Assembly: GCA_037039685.1 (NCBI GenBank) | Contig: JAWNGF010000001.1 | Span: 1,860,001-1,924,000, forward strand | Direction of reading: 5' to 3' | Source: Ceratobasidium sp. AG-K | Lineage: Eukaryota; Basidiomycota; Agaricomycetes; Cantharellales; Ceratobasidiaceae | DNA length: 64,000 bases | Shown: positions 1 to 11,852 of the stretch, piece by piece | Layout: every line of letters starts with the position of its first letter | Numbering within the stretch: position 1 is the stretch's first letter | Program-made: the position numbers and the translations under genes | The notes under the pieces: model-generated | Seen by the model: only the letters and a program-made list of their open reading frames with translations | Database searches by the model: none | What the model was told of the DNA's origin: nothing

Positions 1-371
1 CCAGTGATCTCGCCCGATGCAGGCTTATTGCAGCTTCCCCCTCCTGCCCTATCTCCAGAAACCAAGTCTCCGTCTGAGCTTGGATCTTCTCCTCGGTCAC
101 CTACAGTCGGCACTTCGCCCAGGCTCGCCGCACACACTTCGGGATCGTCGCGTGCGTCGTCGCCTGTGCCCGAAACTCCGCCTCCGCCTACTGGATTTTG
201 GAAACGTCTCGCAAAGAGTGGAGGGAAATCATCCAAGAGGGAGAAGGTGGCGGGAGCAATGAGTGGATTGCTAGAAAGAACAGCATCGAGAGGTTCAGCC
301 TTTGGTGAGTCTCGGCCCGTTCTGGTTTCAGGCCTTGGTTAACTGAGTTGCGCCCAGGCAAACCCAAGTGA
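1..371 (+). CDS. 3' end of an unidentified gene (partial)
   Basis: The frame is open from the left edge, so the 5' part lies outside the window. The visible protein is rich in Ser and Pro, with many SP and TP dipeptides, and ends in a basic patch (WKRLAKSGGKSSKREK) followed by a short tail. The unspliced frame runs to a stop at 340-342. A better model removes a 53-nt GTGAGT...CCCAG intron at 305-357 and ends with G-K-P-K and a TGA at 369-371. I do not recognise the family. The low-complexity Ser/Pro composition suggests a disordered, possibly phosphorylated C-terminus of a signalling or cytoskeletal protein, but that is only a guess. Confidence 0.55.
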
Positions 372-618
372 ACTTTGGATTACAGTTTGACTGATATTTA
401 AAGGTTCTGTTATAACCTGACACACTTATTTGTCTATTGTTCGTTACTACAAACTAGTGTATTTAATTTATTTACTCTACCAAATGCAATGTCATCGTGC
501 GCTGCTTTGTATTACCTAATCCCCGATTGATCTTTGAAAGGAGCGCTCAATTATTAAATTTGGAGGCTCTGAACTCCCGCTTGTTGCCACCTCCAGCTCT
601 TCACTACACCTGAGAGAA

Positions 619-2873
619 ATGTCAGGAGAGAAGTCCGAGGTTTTGTGCCAAAACCCTGTGTGCGCAAATGGCAACCCGCCAAGCAAGCTGGAATGTCCTA
701 CATGCAACAAGTGCGTTCCCACACCCGTTGACTGCCTCGTAACAATATAATTAACTGTCGGACCAATTTAATCACCATGTATCGTAGACTCGGTATAACG
801 GGCTCCTTCTTTTGTGCTCAAGACTGCTTTAAAAGTGCTTGTAAGTTCTCCCGAAAGCCTGTCCACTCCACTCGCACTTGAAATTTATCAATCACTCAAG
901 GGGTGAGTCTAGTCGAATAAAGACAGGTTTAGGTGACATATTTATGTCGACCCAAGAAAACACACAAGGTTATCCATACAAAGGGTGATGCAGCAGCAAG
1001 TACGTATACATCGACGAGCCACCGGGAACGTTTTAACGCACACTATGCGCGCCTTTAGCCCTATTCAATCCTTTCTACAACTTTCCATTCACTGGAACAC
1101 TCCGCCCCGTGTACCCCTTATCGCCACGCCGAATCGTGCCTTCTGAGATCCCGAGGCCAGACTACGCGGAAGATGGTGAGTGGCTGCTATCCTCGAACCC
1201 TACCCATATGGAACGCGCATCGATTTTCGTTCTATCTCCTCTTGGCTGGACACGCATGATCACCCTCTCGCGATGCTCAGGTGCCACCACGTTGCGTTCC
1301 GTCGCGTCTAGACTGGCGGCAATCCCGTGGAAGTGAGTGTGCGAGTAGAGGCTGACTACGTTTTGCTGACTAGGCATTCCGCGTTCGGAGAGATTGCGTG
1401 AGTCGTTGACGATCAAGATATTAACTCCTGAAGAGCAAGAGTCTATGCGCACTGTGTGCAAGGTGTGTGGCGCAGACGCTTGTAGGGACCAATCGTTTGA
1501 CGCCGACCCGTCACGTTATGGTCGTTTCCGTAGCTTTCTCGTGAAGTTCTTGATATTGCAGCGGCTGCGGTTCGGCCAGGCATTACCACCGGTGAGTATA
1601 CCCTCACGTGTCCCGAGACAAAACCCATCGCATGATATCTTTCCATTCACAGATGAAATCGATGCGATCGTACACGAGGAGACAATTAAGCGAGGCGCAT
1701 ACCCAAGTCCATTGAATTATAGAGATTTTCCGAAGAGCGTTTGTACGTGAGTGATGTCGAGTTGGTGCGTTCGGCCCTCGTCTGGTTGTCCTAATATCGA
1801 TTCATAGATCTGTAAACGAGGTCATCTGCCACGGGATTCCAGACCAGCGTAAACTGGAAGAAGGCGACATAATCAACCTGGGTAGGAACGCTATGTGTTA
1901 CTTTGGCTATTGGCTCATTTCTGGGGTACTTCAGATGTCTCATTGTATTACAAAGGTGGGCTCACAACATTATGAGACCATTCGCCACTGAGGCAAAAAA
2001 TACCCAGGCTTCCATGGCGATCTAAATGTGAGGAGTCTCCGAAGAACCGATGTGCCTCATACTGATATCCATCGGCCGTCGGCGATCGCTAGGAAACGTA
2101 TCCAGTTGGCAAGATTTCTGAAGAGTCCCAAAAGCTCATCCGAACAACACGCCGATGTCTCGATGCAGCCATTGCAATGTGTAAACCTGGAACATTATTC
2201 CGCGACTTGGGTAAGACCATGTGAGTGATACGCTCGAGTTCTGGCGTTCTCGGATCTGTTGGAGGCTTGCACCGGTTTGTTCGGGCGTCACTTGAATCCT
2301 CACCCCCTCGAACACGTGGTCCAAGGTTTCATTTTGGGTGATGGTATCCGCGTTCTGACGTCACTCTGGCTGTTTTTCAGTGAGCCCATAGCTCGCGCTC
2401 AAGGGTGTAGCGTAGTTCGGAACTACACCGGGCATGGAATCCATAACCTGTTCCACACTGTTCCAAACATCACACATTACGCCAAGAACAAGATGACCGG
2501 CATGATGAAAGCTGGCATGGTATGTGTCTATATGCCACGTAAAAATGAAATCTGCCTAACATAAATGGATGTTCCAGTGCTTCACTATTGAGCCAGTACG
2601 TCGAGCTTAAAAGTAATAGTTAGGCTGGAACCGATAATTTCAACAATTTGTTTAGATGATCAACCTCGGTCCCTCATACGAGACAGAGCACTGGCCCGAC
2701 AATTGGACAGCCGTGACGGTCGATGGTAAAAGGAGCGCACAATTTGAAGAAACTCTCCTGTACGTAGTGATTTTCACCCGCCACTCTCGTAACTTATTGT
2801 CCTCTTTGTTAGAGTTACGGAAACCGGCGTTGAAGTGCTAACCGCCGGAAAGCCAAGGGAAGATTTGCTATGA
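619..2873 (+). CDS. MAP1: Methionine aminopeptidase 1, 16 exons
   Basis: This metalloprotease removes the initiator methionine from nascent cytosolic proteins at the ribosome. Splicing 16 exons (619-710, 788-840, 901-902, 957-999, 1059-1175, 1374-1462, 1534-1591, 1653-1746, 1808-1881, 1935-1955, 2008-2027, 2093-2220, 2381-2519, 2578-2595, 2656-2759, 2813-2873) gives exactly 371 codons, 370 residues, close to yeast Map1 (387). The N-terminus carries the Cys-rich zinc-finger region of type 1 enzymes (residues about 8-50). The catalytic pita-bread fold follows: [13 protein letters not shown], the metal-binding Asp pair (INLDVSLYY, GFHGDLN), GHG and HYAKN, and the Glu ligands in FTIEP and AQFEETLLV. 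The frame closes only if a 2-nt exon (901-902) is used; it restores the Trp conserved after K-S-A. The ATG is the first in frame. Confidence 0.93.
901..902 (+). other. MAP1: Two-nucleotide micro-exon of MAP1
   Basis: The bases GG at 901-902 are flanked by a canonical 60-nt intron (GTAAGT at 841, AAG at 898-900) and a canonical 54-nt intron (GTGAGT at 903, AAG at 954-956). With the last T of the upstream exon they make TGG (Trp), the residue expected after K-S-A in MAP1 proteins, and the frame then continues into K-T-H-K. Removing 841-956 as one intron gives an immediate TAA. I tested the other AG acceptors in the interval: they leave the MAP1 frame or meet a stop. Confidence 0.7.
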
Positions 2874-3214
2874 TTGTTCGCGAGACGATCTATTGTACAA
2901 TGCTGGGTTCAGCCGCCAATTGAACAAGTTTCTGCTTCCACACTCTTCATCAATCGCTTCAACCAGAAGACGCCCGAGTTATATTGGTAACGTTTCTCTC
3001 AGTGATTGACCACAAAAGACTGTACTGCCAAGTGGCGCGGCTCAGCCTTAACGCCGGTTGAGGTTACTTCATCGAGACAATAGTGTAGTGCGCGCTCTAT
3101 AACACGTTTTTGTGTGGTTGACCAACAACACGTGTTACTGAAGCCGTGATGAGCGAGAAAGCCACTCTGAGCGAGAGGAACCAATGCAGTGCCACATGCC
3201 CGATTGTCGCGGGA

Positions 3215-3261
3215 CATGCCTGGTATAGCCCCATTGTGCTAGTGACCCGATACCAGGCATG
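3215..3261. repeat. Perfect 12-bp inverted repeat with a 23-nt loop
   Basis: CATGCCTGGTAT at 3215-3226 is repeated as its exact reverse complement at 3250-3261. It could form a cruciform or RNA hairpin, or be the ends of a very small foldback element. No obvious target-site duplication flanks it. Confidence 0.6.
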
Positions 3262-3559
3262 GCCTAGTAGTGAAAGCCAAACCCCTAAAGAGCACTGATG
3301 CCAGAACTGATCTACCAATTATGAGTGTTCTTCCCTCGGCGCGGGACCGGCAGATGCACATAATAAACGCCCGCCCCGGTAAACATCATAGGGACATGAT
3401 CCGCATGACAAGCGTTCCGCTCTTTTTGCCCTGCCCTTTCACGTCTTCGGACTTCGGGTCCCTATTGCCTCATGGCAAATCATGGGGTACATGTCGCCTT
3501 ATCTATCTGGACGGCCTAGGAATTAGAATCAAACAACCGATGAGACGCCATCGGTTTAC

Positions 3560-3567
3560 TATTTAAA
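3560..3567 (+). promoter_or_regulatory. TATA-like element of the small orphan gene
   Basis: TATTTAAA lies 77 nt upstream of the proposed ATG at 3644. A pyrimidine-rich stretch (CCCACTTCTACTCGCTCCTC) follows just before the ATG, the usual arrangement of fungal core promoters. This supports the gene call downstream. Confidence 0.4.
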
Positions 3568-3643
3568 GGGATCGAGGAAACACCACCTACGCTCCCCACT
3601 TCTACTCGCTCCTCACAGCCAGCGCCGCCTCCGCCAAAAAAAG

Positions 3644-4486
3644 ATGGAGCCTCGAAAGCCATACTTCTTTTACTTTGTGACCAGTGCGTATAAATGCGAC
3701 CCTCACCACCTTAACTCGACCTTACCTACCTTTCCAGACGGTCGAACTCGCAGTGGCGCTCCCATCTACAACCTTCTGAAGGTTCGTCGTTGATTATCAC
3801 TCTACAAATATTTTAACTGATGTTCATCATCTGGGGGAATAGCACACACCGTGAGTCGACGTCATTACTATCATAGATATATCCCTGTCAGATAAGCTCG
3901 TATCTGATTCTCGCTTCTGCGATCGAAATGCAGGGGCTCTACCACCCCTCGGGCGTTCACGGTATGTCCTTATCGTTGAAATCCGGGGTGAACCTCGCTA
4001 ACGCCAGCTGCACAGGCGGAGATTCGATGCGTATGTCGGCATTTGTCATGGAAAGGAACAATTAACCGAGAGTAATTTACAGAGTGATCTATGGCAAGAA
4101 GCCTACTCAATAAAAGTGAGTCAACGAACGGTTTTGTAAGAGACATATGCCTGACCTTTTGCTGAAGGACGGTTGTTCATTTGTTCAATATGTTGATGGA
4201 CCCGAATACCGTAAGTTTCCTCCTTAGGTTTTGACCACAGCTTGACCCTGACGACTTCGTAGACATTAGGTGAGTGGGAAATGATGCCAAGGGCCAGAAT
4301 TCTGTGCTCATACGCGCATATATCCAAGCTGCCTAGGGTGTGGTCGGGAGTTTGCGAAACGCTACCTACGGCAAGGTGTGTTCTATAGCGCATCGCACTT
4401 CAACCCCGTTGTGGGCGATTAGACTGACATGTGTCGTGGCGCAGGTACGCTGGTGGAAATACGAGACGTACCACAATGATGGGTGA
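3644..4486 (+). CDS. Small orphan protein from ten short exons
   Basis: I could not link this to any known family. A chain of GT-AG introns of roughly 47-83 nt joins exons 3644-3683, 3738-3781, 3843-3850, 3934-3961, 4016-4030, 4083-4115, 4168-4210, 4263-4269, 4337-4375 and 4423-4486. The spliced frame stays open throughout and predicts 106 residues, starting MEPRKPYFFYFVTNGR and ending RWWKYETYHNDG. Two exons are only 8 and 7 nt long. A TATA-like box and pyrimidine tract precede the ATG. There is no signal peptide or membrane segment. The middle exons are short, so alternative splicing choices or a non-coding transcript remain possible. An alternative model ends at an in-frame stop near 4110. 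Confidence 0.4.
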
Positions 4487-4751
4487 TCCATCATGGGTGG
4501 CAATGCATATGTTCGTGGCCGAGGTTGGAGCAGGAGTTGCACAAGACGACTCAGCAAGCTGTACTATAATAATGCATGTACCAATATACCCCCCATGAAG
4601 CATCGAGCCGGTGTGAGTTGATTGGTCCAGCAATTCGTTCAGGGCGTAATTGTATTATATTGAATGAGGACACTAGGTGGAGTGGCCCTTCCCAGAAAGG
4701 ATACATAATAACAAATCCATGAGAAACAAAATGAATAAAAAGGGAATAAAA

Positions 4752-7700
4752 TCATGATTGCAGAAACCTCATCACCTCGTCCTCCCCTTTTGCAAGTATC
4801 AATTGTTTTATTTTCTTCAGTTTGGCAATCTCAGCGGGATCAAGCTCTTCATCCTCTGGTGGTGCCGTTGGAGAGCCCGAGGAAGGACCCAACGGTGGAA
4901 CGATACGCTCTAACGCACTGGTAGAGACAGGCTTTGTACTAACACTGGTGGCGCGTGAGGGAGCCGGCTCCGACCGAGGTGGCGAGAGCTGCTGGCGTCG
5001 CTGGGGTGGTGTGGATATTGGGATGGCTGAACGGGGCCCATTCTTGGAAGCCGGTATACGGATCGCAAAAGAGCCTGCTTTCGGTATAATTTTGATGCCA
5101 TTTGTAGCAATGCGGGTTGGCTGTGAGACTGGAGGGTTTGGAGATAGTGGATTGGATGTGCCCTAATTGCGGCGATTCAAGCGCATTAGTGTGCGTGAAA
5201 CAAAGTGTTGTTTTAGAAACTCACTCTAAAGACCGATGCTGTTTCCCTGTAGTCCTGAGGGTCATCACTTAGTATAGACGAGAGTGGGGAGCTGTTGCGC
5301 GTGTATACGGAGTGCTCGGTATGAAGTGTCTCGTCCGCCACAGAATTTGACGATGAGACAGATTTTGCCTGAACATGAAATGCATGCAAGAGCTGAAAAA
5401 ATGAGTGATCGGGGGTTCGTTGAAATGAAAATCGACAACATACCTCTGCCGCCGCTAAATCATTCATGCTTTGGTCATTTGGGTCGTGACCGTCACCCGG
5501 AACCTCATCTTCAGAATCGGATAAAGAGCTAAGGGATGTCAAGGGCGAAGAAGATGTCGAGTGGGCTCCCTGAGATCGTTGTGCCGGTGTAGTTGGTCGT
5601 GCAACAGGAGGTGGAGCTGGGGCCCTGTGCCGAGAAGTACGTACTAGATTAGGAGAGAAAAAAATTGCAGTCGATGCCTACTCACTGAGGCACCTCGCGC
5701 ATCCTATTTCGCTTAGCCTTGTTCCAGAAGTCGAGCACGATGGATTCTTCAGGTACCCGATATCGTTGACCGTTTATTCTCACTTCCTCGTATGCGGCTC
5801 GCATCGCTTGAGGGTTGAGTTGTATAGGCTCACTATCCATGATGACTTCGATATTGCCATTATTCCGCTGTCCTGGTTTTGTGATGGTTATAACTCGACT
5901 GCCCGACTTTGGTATCCGAATTTTAGGCTGCCCGGACCTAGCATTAGCTCGTAGATCCCCAAGAAAATTGACGGCAAACGTACCACAGAGTGGGCCGAAT
6001 GATTCGGACACATCCATCTTCGTCCGTTTACGGGCAGCACGGCAAGTGGAGGATCCAAACAATCCATATGCCAATGTAATCGGCAATAGTCACAGGAGAT
6101 AATCGGCCGTCCGCGAATTGAGAAGTCTGGGCCGATGAGTATATAAGGATAGGTCCCAAGGCTCGGGCGGCTAATGTGCTTACCACCAGCACTATGGACA
6201 CCGTCGTCCATTGTTGAGGAGGACGCTGATAGGCCGCATTTGAAGCATAGCACCAACGCGCCATTGCGGTCTCGTAGCCGATATGGGTCGCGCTCCTCAA
6301 CAAAGCCGTGGCGACTGGGAATAATCAGAACTGTCGGAATTAGAACCGTATTTGCGTTCTTACCTCAGTCGTTCTCTGACCACATCGCCGCTCTCCATAT
6401 ACGCCCCAGTGCTACTCGCGGTCACTATAAATGAATAAGTATGTCGAATCTGAAGGCATGCAGCGTAACCCGGAGGACTTACCATCCTTGAAGTGTGTCC
6501 GGATGTCTTCTGGAAGCGCGAACACCTTGGGAGGTTCGCAAACCAAGTTGTACATCAAATCATCGAACAAGGTGTGAATGTTGACCCGCTTTGTGCTGGT
6601 TTCGAGTTTAAATTTCGGAGGGGGTGGTTTGAGGCCGCTCTGCCCGCATGTGTTGATTAAAATAACCATCGGTTTGTTGGGTGAAAAGACCAACCCTTTT
6701 CACTGTGCAGGTCTGACAATACCATGTCTCGTCCTTGAGCTCGTCTAATGGGGGATTGAGACATAGCAAGTGAAACGAGCGAGGGCAGCCATCGCAGCAT
6801 ACAAGGTTTCCGCCTTGTAGTGAGCATCCCTCGCAACTCCCGTTGTTGGACTGTTGAGGAAAAAAGTCGTAGAACAATGGATCAAGGTGAGTCGGAGCAT
6901 TTTTGTGTCATAGGCCAAACTTACGGATCCATCGGCGTCGTGGTCTCCTCCAGCGTCAGTGAGGTTATCTTTGCCCTTCCCTTTTCGGCGGCCACCCAGT
7001 GTAGCCTTGGTCGCGGGGGTAGCATCGAAGCCCATATGCGTTTCATCCATCCCGCCAACGTGTGGATCGAATGATTCGAGCGGTGGGTCCGTGTGAATGA
7101 TAAAAGGGTCGTCATTCGGTTCCGGCTTTACGCCCGCCGTGGAGTTGGAACCGGCTTGCATGTCACGTGTGGTGAGTGAAGCTGATGCAGGGGCGAGGGG
7201 GGCCGGGTTCGGAGATGCAAACCCATGAGACCGCTTGGCTCTGGTACGTTTGGGCTGTGAGAGTGCCGGAGAAGGTGTTCCTGAGCTTGTCAGTGCGGTG
7301 GCGGAAGGCTCTCGATCGGTGATGGGGGCTGTCGCTGCCCTCTGGGACGATGTTGCGCCGTCGGAAGCCACGGAATTTCCGTCCGCGATGAGCGGGGAAT
7401 TGCGCAGCTGGCGCGATGATGCCCGGGTGGGCAAAGATTTCGGAATCGAAGGTCTAGACAACGAAAAATACGTCAGAAGCCCACCCAGAGTGACGCCCGC
7501 ATCAACCGGCAGACCGGTTGACAGCGTCAAAAGAGACACGACTCACTGTCTGGACAAACGAGCCCTTTTGCGAGAGACGGTACTCTCCGAGGTGTCGCCA
7601 GTGAAGTGTTGGGGTTCTTGAGGCGCGTCTTCTATCGGGAGGGGATCCACATTGATGGGCACTGTTGGCAGAGTTGTCGGCGCAATCGGCTGGGGCTCAT

Positions 7701-7941
7701 AATGGATTTGAGGCGGGAGTGTTACGACAGTGTTCAAGCCTTGCGCGCGCTTCTTGTGAGGTCCTTTCCCCGTGCGAGCGAGTAGTTGGCCCTTGTCGTT
7801 GGCGCGCGAGAAACCAGAGAGTGGCGGCGGCGCAGGCATAACCTCTGTCGCCAGCGAAGGATCCGAGCCTGGAACGTGGGGCTGGTGTATCGATGACGAA
7901 GAGGGTTGGTACAGAAAGTCATAGTTCATTCCCGTGGCCAT
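4752..7941 (-). CDS. RCO1: Two-PHD-finger protein, Rpd3S-type histone deacetylase subunit (RCO1/Cph1-like)
   Basis: Ten exons (7941-7547, 7453-6925, 6850-6695, 6639-6483, 6424-6364, 6314-5984, 5927-5686, 5624-5444, 5368-5225, 5162-4752) give an 868-residue protein. Residues about 1-305 are low complexity, with basic patches (KRTRAKRSHG, GGRRKGKGKD) typical of nuclear proteins. A canonical PHD finger lies near 311-357 (CEGC, CCDGCPRSFHLLC, WYCQTC). A second, divergent finger lies near 455-540 (CFKCG, CDYCRLHWHMDC, WMCPNHS). A conserved block with VPEESIVLDFWNK follows, then a Ser-rich tail. Yeast Rco1 and fission yeast Cph1/Cph2 pair two such fingers in Rpd3S/Clr6-CII, which deacetylates histones over transcribed genes; membership here is inferred from the domain pair. 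Exon 8 needs the second available acceptor to keep frame. Confidence 0.8.
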
Positions 7942-8696
7942 CTTCTAGCGGTGGTGGACGAGAGTGAGGGCACAACCGCTACAACACGGATGGATTCAGA
8001 CGCCAACTGACGAGTAAGGGGACGTACGTTGTTCCAACCGCAACCTGTGCAACTACCAACGTTTCCTGCTCCAACTGGAATATGGATGGGCGGCAAACAG
8101 GTCGAGGGCGTCCCTAGAGCAAATCCTTGCTGCTTCTGACGGTGAGCTCCCGACCAATTACGCCTCTGCCATCACTTACGGCGGTACCCTGTTATACTCC
8201 CCCAATCGTGTATGCAATGCCTATTGACGCTGTCCAGTGGGTGATGGTCGTCGTCGTCGTCGTCCGGATACCGAGCCGATCCTGGATATGCCGTCACATG
8301 AAACAAATCGAGATGGAGCCAAAATTGCCAAAATTTCCTTGTTTTACAGTAATCCAGTCATCGAGCACATGCTTGTCGTCAGAGCACTCCCTTCAAGCTC
8401 CGGTGAATACCATCTCACACTTTGTCTATTTTACTATCCAACACAAATGACATTTCACACGATCGTCAATGCGCGGACTCTCAACTCTGGAATCCTGTGC
8501 AAGGCAAGTTGCATTGCAGCAGCACACGAGAAAGAAGGGTATAGGAATAACAACATATACATAGGGGTCATGAAATGTCGTGAGTAAGGACGCGCAAAAT
8601 AGTCTTCAAACTCAACAAATAGGACTGTACAAATCGACAAGCAAGACAGACAAGAAACTACCCTGTTGTACAAAAAAATCCATTGGCGTCCTTTGT
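7942..8696. other. Intergenic region between RCO1-like and kinesin-8
   Basis: About 755 bp upstream of the RCO1-like start and downstream of the kinesin stop, so it should hold the RCO1-like promoter and the kinesin 3' end. Overlapping ORFs at 8127-8587 have no conserved features. A short GTC trinucleotide run (about six units) lies near 8246-8264. Confidence 0.5.
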
Positions 8697-11600
8697 TCAC
8701 TTCCAAAGTGGTCGCACCCGACTGTTCGACCCAAAATCGACGCTCTGGTCGCCTGCAAACTTGTCGTTCCCCATCCGAGCAGCCTTGAGCGGCATCCTTG
8801 CAGGACCTGGACCCATAAGCGACAGTCGACCCCCGCTCGCTCTCCTGGCGTGGCCAAGTCCTCCGGCGCGCAGCTTGAACGGAGAGCGCTGCGGCGGCGA
8901 TGTGATCACCGGTGTCATGCGCTGCCTTTGCGGCCCACTCGACGACCCGGCGACACTCGCAGCGCCAGCGCCACGCGCGGAAGGTGACAGGGTCGGGATT
9001 TGGCTTGACCGTCTTCGGGCCTTGGTTATCGCCAGTCCAAGTCCAGAACGACGACGCACTGACTTGGTTGCAGAACCTGGAACCCGCTTCGAAGGGAGAA
9101 CTACGCTGTCGTCACCGGGAAGAGCTTCGGTCTTGCGAGTCGGCGTGCTAGACCCAGCAGGGTTGGATACGCCCCAACCCACACCAGGGTTGACCTGGTT
9201 CGAGACGTCCGTCAACCCAGCTCGTGCCGACCGAGGAGACTCTTCCGCTAAGCTTCCGAGAGCCTTGGACCCCCCTCCGCCCATGGACTTGAGGAACCCT
9301 GGGTCAAGACGACTGCCGCGTCGCTTGGGTGGCGCCACCAAATGATACGATTGCTCCTCCCCGGCCAAAGGTCCTTCAGCTTTCTCCTTGCCGTTGCCTA
9401 GGATAGGCATAGCAGCATCTTCAGCGTCTTCCCATTCCGTCTCGCTGGCTGACCCACCAGTTGGCACCGGGTAAACCTTTTCAGGAGCAACGGCCGTACG
9501 CGCATCATCCAGAGAACCCTCTCCAGCCAGGTCTCGCCATTGAACTCCTTTCTTTGGAGCACGCGATGGGGGTGGAGGGACGGGCGCCTTGGGCAACACC
9601 AGGTTGCTGATACTAGACGTCCGGCGACTAGAGAGAGATACACGAGGTGTCTTGAAGGAGCGTCGGGGAGAAAGCACAGCGCTGATCGAAGTATTGCTAA
9701 CAGCCGACGACCGACGCGATGTGCGTGATATAGGCTTCGGGGGTGAGTGCTTCCGCGTTACATTGGCAGTCGCGTGGCCGTTGAAAGAGAGGAGGGACGA
9801 AGAGCCTGGGCCAGCTGCCACCGATTGACCCAACACATTGAACAAGATTTGTCCGTTTGATTCGGCGATTCGATTTAGTGCACCAGACACGGCGCGCATG
9901 ATCTCCGAATCGTCCGAGGGAGCGTTCTTCAAGAGATTGGCCCCATCGGACATCATGACGGAACACCGCGCCATCGCGCCAGCCAGAGCAGCGACCACTT
10001 CCCCCAACTCGGTGACGGTGCCCTCCAATGCGTTCGCTTTTGCCTGCGCCTTGCGTGCATCCAGCTCGGCCTTCTTTGCCTTGGCATCTAGTCGAATCAT
10101 TTCGTTGCACAAGTCGTCGCCCAACTTGCGGTCCGCGATACTCCGGATTTGACTGTCGAATAGCTCATTGGCGCGGACGGTGTTCGCCAATTGAGCCTCC
10201 GCAGCACGAGCAACGGACTCTTCGCGTGTCGCGAGGTTGATCAACAAAGAGCGCTCAGCCTGTCTATCAGACTCTGAGCTCGAGGGTGAAGGATCCGCGT
10301 CTAGTTGTTGCATTCTAGCCCGAATTGCCGCTAGTCGGAGCCTTGACGCAGTCGCTATTGCCTGGCCGTGAGCGCCATCCACGAGGCCTTGCGAGGCAGA
10401 ATCGAGTTTGCGTTGCATTTCGTCCCTCGCGCGCGTTGCAGCCGCTTGTGCCTCGCGCCTCCTGCGTATATCGGCCTCGCTATCTCCGGAAACGCGCCCC
10501 GCCAGCTTGGCTTTAAGTTCAGCGACTTCGTCATTGAGTCTGCTGATCGCTTCGACGTATTGCGCGACGTGCCGATCAACGTTGAGGAAGTTCCGGGACA
10601 CCTTGGTCTTGATCTCCTTGGCTCGGTTTGCGTATTTCAGAGTGTTCTGGGTATCCTCGTAGTGAGCGCTCGTCGGTGCTACGCAGACAATCATAACGGT
10701 TCGGCAGTTGCCTCCCAAGGAAAACTTGAGCAGACGCGTAAGTTTGGAGTTGCGATAGGGAACATGTCGAGTGCGGCCACCCGTTGCGCATAACGCGTTG
10801 ATGCAGTTGCCGAGAGCCAGAAGGGATTTGTTGATATTGGCACCCTCGATCATGCGCTCGCCCATGTTCCTGGTTGCACTCGCGCGTTCGCTTCCAGCCA
10901 AGTCAATGATGGAGAGTGTGGCGCTAGTTTGGCACTCGGTCGTGGATGCAGTGCGAGGCGATTGGGTGACGTTAACCTGGATTACAGCATGCGAACGGGA
11001 GGATGTTTGATTGGCGTGAGTGGGAGATTGGGTACGTCGAGCGTTTCCGTCCAAGACAAGTTGCTTGACCTCTTCCGCAGTTTTGGGACTACGAGAAACC
11101 AGCCCAGTGACCACCACACGATTCGACTTGTCTTCTCGCAGAGTAAGACCTCCCCTCGGAGCATAGGATCCCGGCTCTGCCAATAAATCCCTAATGTCTT
11201 CATTGTAAATCTCGAGGAACGTGACTGAAACCTGGACAATTTGCTCGGCCTCGAGTTCGCGAATTCGGTCAAATAACTCATTCATAGTGAGGTAAATAAT
11301 GCCAGGGTCCGAGTCGGTACCACTAATGGTATGTGTTTTGCCGCATCCCGTAGCCTAGAAAGGGCATAAGCCGCTAGAGCCCGCGTTCACGCGAATCACT
11401 TACACCATACGCAAACACGGTTGCATTGAACCCATCTAACAAACCATCGAGTAACTTCTTCGTAGTTCCCTCGAATACATCGACTTGTTGCGCGTCTTGA
11501 TCGAAAACACGGTCGAAAATGTACAACTGATCCTTGAATGGCTTTCTCCCAGGGAAGTAACCCTTTGATTCGTAGACTCTGCTGGACTCCTCGTCTGGAG

Positions 11601-11852
11601 GGTCGAAAGTAAGCGATCGGTCATCGCAAGGCACTACTACGCGTCGAATCGGATAGGATAGAGCTTTAGGAGCTACAGTCAAGTGCCCATCCCCATTAAA
11701 AGCGCTTGGTCCAGAATATCCAGGCGGAGGAAGTCTTTCAGTTTCATAGGCCGTTGGGGGTCGTATACGAACTGAAATATCCTCAGCACCGCAAAAATCA
11801 AGTTTCCAGCGCACTCACCAGCTACTTCGATTGAAGACGTTTCATTAGACAT
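8697..11852 (-). CDS. KIP3: Kinesin-8 family motor protein
   Basis: A microtubule plus-end motor; kinesin-8 proteins shorten microtubules and position spindle and nuclei. Three exons (11852-11819, 11771-11404, 11354-8697) give 1,019 residues. The motor domain is N-terminal: VRIRPP near residue 12, FNATVFAYG then the P-loop GATGCGKTHT near 133-142, switch I NQTSSRSH near 250, switch II DLAGSERAS near 280, and the kinesin-8-like ANINKSLLALGNCINALC. A neck and coiled coil follow (many Ala, Glu, Lys), then a long basic, Ser/Pro-rich tail that probably binds microtubules. Intron 2 falls just before the P-loop. The ATG at 11852 opens a 34-nt first exon. Assignment to class 8 rather than another N-kinesin rests on the motor motifs. 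Confidence 0.88.

Larger units (their letters stand above)
2874..3643. other. Intergenic region, no gene recognised
   Basis: About 770 bp between MAP1 and the small orphan gene. Short ORFs exist on both strands but none has splice signals, conserved motifs or credible composition. The stretch holds the perfect inverted repeat at 3215-3261 and, near its right end, the promoter of the next gene. Confidence 0.5.

Noticed and set aside
8246..8264. GTC trinucleotide run as a microsatellite of interest
   Set aside because: Only about six units, in non-coding sequence; common in G/C-rich fungal DNA.
8683..9345. Long plus-strand ORFs opposite the kinesin-8 tail
   Set aside because: They mirror the G/C-rich, Ser/Arg-rich coding strand of kinesin-8 and have no conserved motifs of their own.
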